15,496 bases of DNA from an uncultured Verrucomicrobiales bacterium (GTDB taxonomy: Bacteria; Verrucomicrobiota; Verrucomicrobiae; Limisphaerales; CANJSG01): assembly GCA_946480965.1 (NCBI GenBank), contig CAMLMI010000081.1, positions 1 through 15,496 of the forward strand, written 5' to 3'. Both the position numbers and the translations under genes were made by a program. The notes beneath the pieces were generated by a model that was not told where the DNA came from, did not search any database, and worked only from the letters and a program-made list of their open reading frames with translations. This document shows positions 14,931 to 15,496 of the stretch, one piece after another. Within the stretch, counting starts at the first letter, position 1. Each line of letters begins with the position of its first letter.

Positions 14931-15419
14931 TCAGTGGACGAGGAGGGCGCGGAGTTTCCGGCAGAGTTCTTCCAACGCCTCGGGGAGGACGCTGGTGCTG
15001 CCGAGCACGGGCATGAAGTTCGTGTCGCCGAGCCAGCGGGGCACGATGTGGAAATGGAGATGTTCGCCGATGCCGGCCCCGGCGACCTTGCCGAGGTTCA
15101 GGCCCACGTTGAAGCCGTCGGGCTTCATCAACTGGGTGAGGGCGGCCTTGCAGCGGCGGACGATCTGCATCAGCTCCAGCATCTCCTCGTCGGTCAGGTC
15201 GTCGAGATCCGGCACTTGGCGGTAGGGCAGCACGAGGAGATGTCCGCCGTTGTAGGGGTAGCGGTTGAGGCAGGCGAAGCCGGTGCGTCCGCGCACGACG
15301 ATGAGGTTGGCCTCGTCGTCGGACGCCTGGGCCATCTGGGTGAAGACGGAGGCGTCGTCGCGCGGCGGTTTGGGCGCGAGGATGTAGCCGATGCGCCACG
15401 GCGCGTGCAGAGCTTCCAT
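14931..15419 (-). CDS. HIT-family (AP4A phosphorylase-like) protein
   Basis: A 162-residue HIT-superfamily nucleotide hydrolase or transferase. HLHFHIVPRW (120-129) carries the histidine triad, with His122 the expected nucleophile. NRYPYNGGHLLVLP (52-65) and NVGLNLGKVAGAGIGEH (104-120) complete the fold. The opening MEALHAPWRIGYI fits bacterial AP4A-phosphorylase-like members, which start MExLWAPWR, so I use ATG 15419 rather than the ATG at 15455, 12 codons upstream. The nearby promoter supports this: its -10 lies downstream of that alternative start, which would therefore not be in the transcript. It should act on dinucleoside polyphosphates or related nucleotides, substrate unproven. It leads the phoH-ybeY cluster. 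Confidence 0.92.
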   Translation of the reverse strand: MEALHAPWRIGYILAPKPPRDDASVFTQMAQASDDEANLIVVRGRTGFACLNRYPYNGGHLLVLPYRQVPDLDDLTDEEMLELMQIVRRCKAALTQLMKPDGFNVGLNLGKVAGAGIGEHLHFHIVPRWLGDTNFMPVLGSTSVLPEALEELCRKLRALLVH

Positions 15420-15426
15420 GCGCGGG

Positions 15427-15455
15427 ACGCTATCGGCCGGGGAGATGGGTGTCAA
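15427..15455 (-). promoter_or_regulatory. Sigma-70-type promoter of the HIT-phoH-ybeY cluster, probably leaderless
   Basis: On the minus strand a perfect -35 TTGACA (15455-15450) is separated by exactly 17 bases from a -10 TAGCGT (15432-15427). The ATG at 15419 is only 7 bases beyond the -10, where transcription itself should start. The mRNA would therefore begin at or beside the A of ATG with no 5' leader, consistent with the absent Shine-Dalgarno. Confidence 0.8.
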
Positions 15456-15496
15456 AAGCGGGCAAGGGAACGGCGTGTCCGTGGCGGTCCGTTCTC

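Overview
The window is a GC-rich (roughly 65 %) bacterial chromosome segment. It most likely comes from a member of the Verrucomicrobiota, although no 16S or other marker is present and I infer this from protein style only. The large surface protein ends in an 'IERA..W..VGTV..D..G.A.Y.D..P...GFYR' module that I associate with secreted verrucomicrobial proteins. The intergenic DNA also carries palindromic repeats of a kind I associate with that phylum. No tRNA, rRNA, insertion sequence, CRISPR array or phage gene is visible.

Layout, left to right. At 21-452 (+) is an unrecognised ORF of lower GC. A phosphoglucomutase/phosphomannomutase (523-2061, +) carries a three-hairpin palindromic element inside its reading frame. 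A membrane-anchored, receiver-only response regulator follows (2154-2696, +) and ends at a terminator. A secreted glycerophosphodiester phosphodiesterase (2776-3660, -) is divergent, across about 300 bp, from a 1345-residue exported modular protein (3963-8000, +) with its own strong terminator. A DUF2062 membrane protein (8120-8671, +) overlaps tail to tail with a secreted S10 serine carboxypeptidase-like gene (8646-10169, -). Upstream of the peptidase on the same strand are a VapBC toxin-antitoxin pair with an AT-rich perfect palindrome in front of it, and then an SDR oxidoreductase resembling D-mannonate oxidoreductase. A DHH/DHHA1 phosphoesterase (11797-12738, +) is divergent from the SDR.

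The right end is a minus-strand housekeeping cluster: HIT-family protein, PhoH ATPase, YbeY rRNA-maturation RNase and a small four-helix membrane protein. PhoH and YbeY are an RNA/ribosome quality pair, and here a 250-bp imperfect inverted-repeat element separates them. A near-consensus promoter lies so close to the HIT start codon that its transcript is probably leaderless.

No large new multi-gene system is evident. The observations most worth following are the two structured repeat elements (one inside a coding sequence, one in an intergenic gap), the vapBC palindrome that may be both operator and terminator, the anchored stand-alone receiver, and the small membrane protein paired with YbeY.
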